Assembly: GCA_947630515.1 (NCBI GenBank)
Contig: CANRHY010000050.1
Span: 1 to 7,061 of the forward strand
Reading direction: 5' to 3'
DNA from: an uncultured Bacilli bacterium
GTDB taxonomy: Bacteria; Bacillota_I; Bacilli_A; RF39; UBA660
Length of the DNA stretch: 7,061 nucleotides
Shown here: piece by piece, positions 5,033 to 7,061 of the stretch
How positions within the stretch are numbered: position 1 is the first letter of the stretch
How the letters are laid out: every line of letters begins with the position of its first letter
Translations under genes and position numbers: made by a program
Notes under the pieces: model-generated
The model's database searches: none
What the model was told of the DNA's origin: nothing
What the model saw: only the letters and a program-made list of their open reading frames with translations

Positions 5033-6814
5033 TTATTCTTCATTATCTACACTTAATACTGATAAAAATGCTTCTTGTGGTACTTCTACACTACCTACTT
5101 GTTTCATTCTTTTTTTACCTTCTTTTTGTTTTTCAAGTAGTTTTCTCTTTCTTGAAACATCTCCTCCATAACATTTAGCAAGCACATTTTTTTTCATTGC
5201 TGGAATAGTCTCTCTTGCAATAACACGTGAACCTATACTAGCTTGAATTGGTACAGTAAATAATTGCCTAGGTATTATCTTTTTTAAATTCTCTACTATT
5301 TTTTTACCCCTGTTATAAGCTTCTGTTTTATGAACTATTATACTTAAAGCATCGACTACTACTCCATTTAATAATATATCTAATTTTACTAAATCGCTTT
5401 CTATATTACCAATAAATTCATAATCAAATGAAGCATAACCTTTAGTAAAACTCTTTAATTTATCAAAAAAATCATACACTATTTCATTAAGAGGAAGTTC
5501 ATATATAATATTTACTCTCTTTTCATCTATATACACCATATTTTTATATATTCCTCTTTTATTTTGACATAACTCCATAACAGGCCCTACAAACTCAGTT
5601 GGTACAAATATATTAGTCTTTACAAAAGGCTCTTTTATTAACTTAATTTTACTTGCTTCAGGCATTTTAGTAGGACTATCAATATATACTACACTATCAT
5701 TAGATAACTTTACTTCGTATACTACAGAAGGACTTGTAAGAATTAATTCAATTCCAAATTCTCTTTCTATTCTCTCTTCTATTATGTCCATATGTAAAAG
5801 ACCTAAAAAGCCACATCTAAAACCAAAACCTAACGCTTCACTTTTTTCAGGCTCGAATGATAAAGAGGCATCACTTAGTTTTAATTTCATTAAAGCTTCT
5901 TTTAATGCTTCAAATTTAGTGCTATCTATTGGATAAAGACCACTATAAACCATAGGTTTCATAGGCTTGTACCCGTGAAGTGGTAAAACATTACTACCCT
6001 CATGTACTATGGTATCCCCAACTCTTACGTCTTCTATACTTTTAATACTACCTACTAAATAACCTACTTCTCCACTAGATAATTCTTCAAGTTTTTTATC
6101 TTTAGGAGTAGTTTTTCCTAAAGCAGTAACTTCATATACTGCCCCAGTACTAACCATTTTAATCTTATCTTTTACTTTAACTTTACCATCAGTAACACGA
6201 ATAAGCGCAACTACGCCTTTATAACTATCAAAATAACTATCAAAAATTAATGCACGAAATTCTTCTATTTCACTTACTGGAGGCTTTATTCTTTCTATTA
6301 CTCTATCTAGTAAACTACTTACCCCTTCTCCAGTTTTACCACTACATAAAATTATTTCTTCTTTATTAAACCCTAAATTAATAAGTTCATTTGATACTCT
6401 TTCTATATCAGCATTAGGTAAATCTATTTTATTTATTACTGGAATTATTGTTAAGTTGTTATCAAGCGCTAAATATAAATTAGCTAAAGTTTGTGCTTCT
6501 ATTCCTTGAGTCGCATCAACTACAAGTACTGCACCCTCACATGCAGCTAAACTTCTACTTACTTCATAAGAAAAATCTACATGTCCTGGAGTATCTATTA
6601 AATGAAGAGTATAACCTTTATACTTAAGTTCAACAGCATTTAATTTTATAGTTATACCTCTTTCCCTTTCAAGTTCCATTGAATCTAACATTTGGTCTTT
6701 CTTTTCTCTTTCACTAACATTACCACAAAGCTCTAATATCCTATCAGCAAGCGTACTTTTACCATGGTCAATATGCGCAATTATTGAAAAATTTCTAATT
6801 TTCTCTTTTTCCAT
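5033..6814 (-). CDS. lepA: Elongation factor 4 (LepA GTPase)
   Basis: LepA/EF-4 is a GTPase that binds the ribosome and acts in back-translocation, initiation or assembly under stress. The 593-residue protein is full length. The G domain shows G1 AHIDHGKST (13-21), G2 RGIT (52-55), G3 DTPGH (74-78), G4 NKID (128-131) and G5 SGK (158-160). G5 is usually SAK, so Ala-to-Gly is a mild variant. Domain II covers about 183-275. The EF-G-like domain III contains YSGLYPID (290-297) and [16 protein letters not shown] (329-344), a LepA hallmark. Domain V follows, and the LepA-specific C-terminal domain ends with [14 protein letters not shown] (547-560) and a Lys-rich tail. The ATG at 6814 has AGGTG six bases upstream (6825-6821). 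It appears monocistronic: a terminator precedes it, and the kinase gene after it has its own promoter. No strong terminator follows the stop, so some read-through into the kinase region is possible. Confidence 0.98.
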   Translation of the reverse strand: MEKEKIRNFSIIAHIDHGKSTLADRILELCGNVSEREKKDQMLDSMELERERGITIKLNAVELKYKGYTLHLIDTPGHVDFSYEVSRSLAACEGAVLVVDATQGIEAQTLANLYLALDNNLTIIPVINKIDLPNADIERVSNELINLGFNKEEIILCSGKTGEGVSSLLDRVIERIKPPVSEIEEFRALIFDSYFDSYKGVVALIRVTDGKVKVKDKIKMVSTGAVYEVTALGKTTPKDKKLEELSSGEVGYLVGSIKSIEDVRVGDTIVHEGSNVLPLHGYKPMKPMVYSGLYPIDSTKFEALKEALMKLKLSDASLSFEPEKSEALGFGFRCGFLGLLHMDIIEERIEREFGIELILTSPSVVYEVKLSNDSVVYIDSPTKMPEASKIKLIKEPFVKTNIFVPTEFVGPVMELCQNKRGIYKNMVYIDEKRVNIIYELPLNEIVYDFFDKLKSFTKGYASFDYEFIGNIESDLVKLDILLNGVVVDALSIIVHKTEAYNRGKKIVENLKKIIPRQLFTVPIQASIGSRVIARETIPAMKKNVLAKCYGGDVSRKRKLLEKQKEGKKRMKQVGSVEVPQEAFLSVLSVDNEE

Positions 6815-6825
6815 TTAAAACACCT

Positions 6826-6841
6826 AGTATAAAGTATAACA
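6826..6841 (-). promoter_or_regulatory. Candidate lepA promoter (tandem -10 elements)
   Basis: Two TATACT hexamers lie in tandem (6838-6833 and 6831-6826), the first with an extended TG (TG-T-TATACT). No convincing -35 is visible because the region upstream is the terminator hairpin of the XRE gene. The leader would be very short (about 10 to 15 bases). A promoter is expected here since the preceding transcript terminates, but the exact element is uncertain. Confidence 0.4.
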
Positions 6842-6868
6842 CAAAAGAATAAGTATTTCTACTTATTC
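6840..6868 (-). terminator. Intrinsic terminator of the XRE-type gene
   Basis: A perfect 9-bp stem GAATAAGTA/TACTTATTC (6868-6860 and 6855-6847) with a GAAA tetraloop (6859-6856) is followed by TTTTGTG. The gene's GAA codon and TAA stop form part of the 5' arm. It insulates lepA from the upstream transcript. Confidence 0.9.
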
Positions 6869-7061
6869 AAAAAACTTATTTATAGGAACTCTTAATACTT
6901 CACTTATCTTATACAAATTGTATATACTAATACCCTGGCTTAAATTATTACTTTCTAGTCCTCCTATAAGTGAAGTACTAACTCCTATTCTTTCTGCTAA
7001 ATCTTTTTGTGTCATATTACCTTTATCTATATTATATAGGAGTCTATATCTTTTTATATTA
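6863..7061 (-). CDS. XRE/Cro-type helix-turn-helix regulator (partial, 3' end present)
   Basis: The last 65 codons are in the window; the start lies beyond the right edge. The visible protein is one helix-turn-helix domain of the phage-repressor type: an NIKRYRLL first helix, then MTQKDLAERIGVSTSLIGGLE, in which DLAERIGV is helix 2 and STSLIGGLE the recognition helix. It then reads ISIYNLYKISEVLRVPINKFFE, the classic fourth and fifth helices with the family's 'L..IS..L.V....F' pattern. The protein ends right after this domain, so it is probably only about 70 residues, a DNA-binding module without a sensor domain, similar in size to HipB-like proteins. The frame reads without interruption to TAA, which lies in a strong terminator. 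Its DNA target is unknown; the palindrome at the kinase promoter 2 kb downstream is one candidate (inference only). Confidence 0.88.
   Translation of the reverse strand, partial: NIKRYRLLYNIDKGNMTQKDLAERIGVSTSLIGGLESNNLSQGISIYNLYKISEVLRVPINKFFE

Overview
This is an AT-rich bacterial window in which every supported gene lies on the minus strand. The T-box riboswitch, the strong GGAGG-type ribosome binding sites, the extended -10 promoters and the cdsA-rseP gene order all point to a low-GC member of the Bacillota. A poorly characterised gut Bacilli, Erysipelotrichia or Clostridia lineage is plausible, but I cannot name a genus. Trp codons are TGG and the visible stops are TAA or TAG, so nothing here calls for an altered genetic code.

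In transcription order (high to low coordinates): (a) 7061-6863 is the 3' part of a small XRE/Cro-type helix-turn-helix gene, closed by a strong intrinsic terminator. (b) 6814-5033 is lepA, the ribosomal GTPase EF-4. (c) 5032-4863 is a non-coding control region with candidate promoters and two nested dyads. The larger dyad sits on the -10 of the next gene. (d) 4862-3317 is an accessory pair: a compact HipA-like kinase gene followed by a DUF3037-type gene. The DUF3037 frame is interrupted by a single in-frame TAA and then stays open for 143 more codons, so this looks like a recent nonsense mutation. (e) 3231-2290 is a membrane protein of unknown function with a long acidic, proline-rich tail carrying an internal repeat. 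It has its own promoter and terminator. (f) 2210-350 is the two-gene operon cdsA-rseP (CDP-diacylglycerol synthase and site-2 protease) with its own promoter. (g) 343-104 holds a promoter and a T-box leader, most likely threonine-specific, which controls a gene entering at 86 and leaving the window after 28 codons.

The housekeeping genes (lepA, cdsA, rseP) concern translation, phospholipid synthesis and membrane proteolysis. The HipA-like/DUF3037 block looks inserted: it is visibly more AT-rich than lepA, has its own promoter and operator-like palindrome, and uses the same GGTGGTGAT ribosome-binding signal for both genes. Its second gene appears to be decaying. The most notable points are the interrupted DUF3037 gene, the near-perfect 37-bp palindrome over the kinase promoter with no adjacent HipB-type antitoxin, and the T-box leader whose target gene I could not identify.
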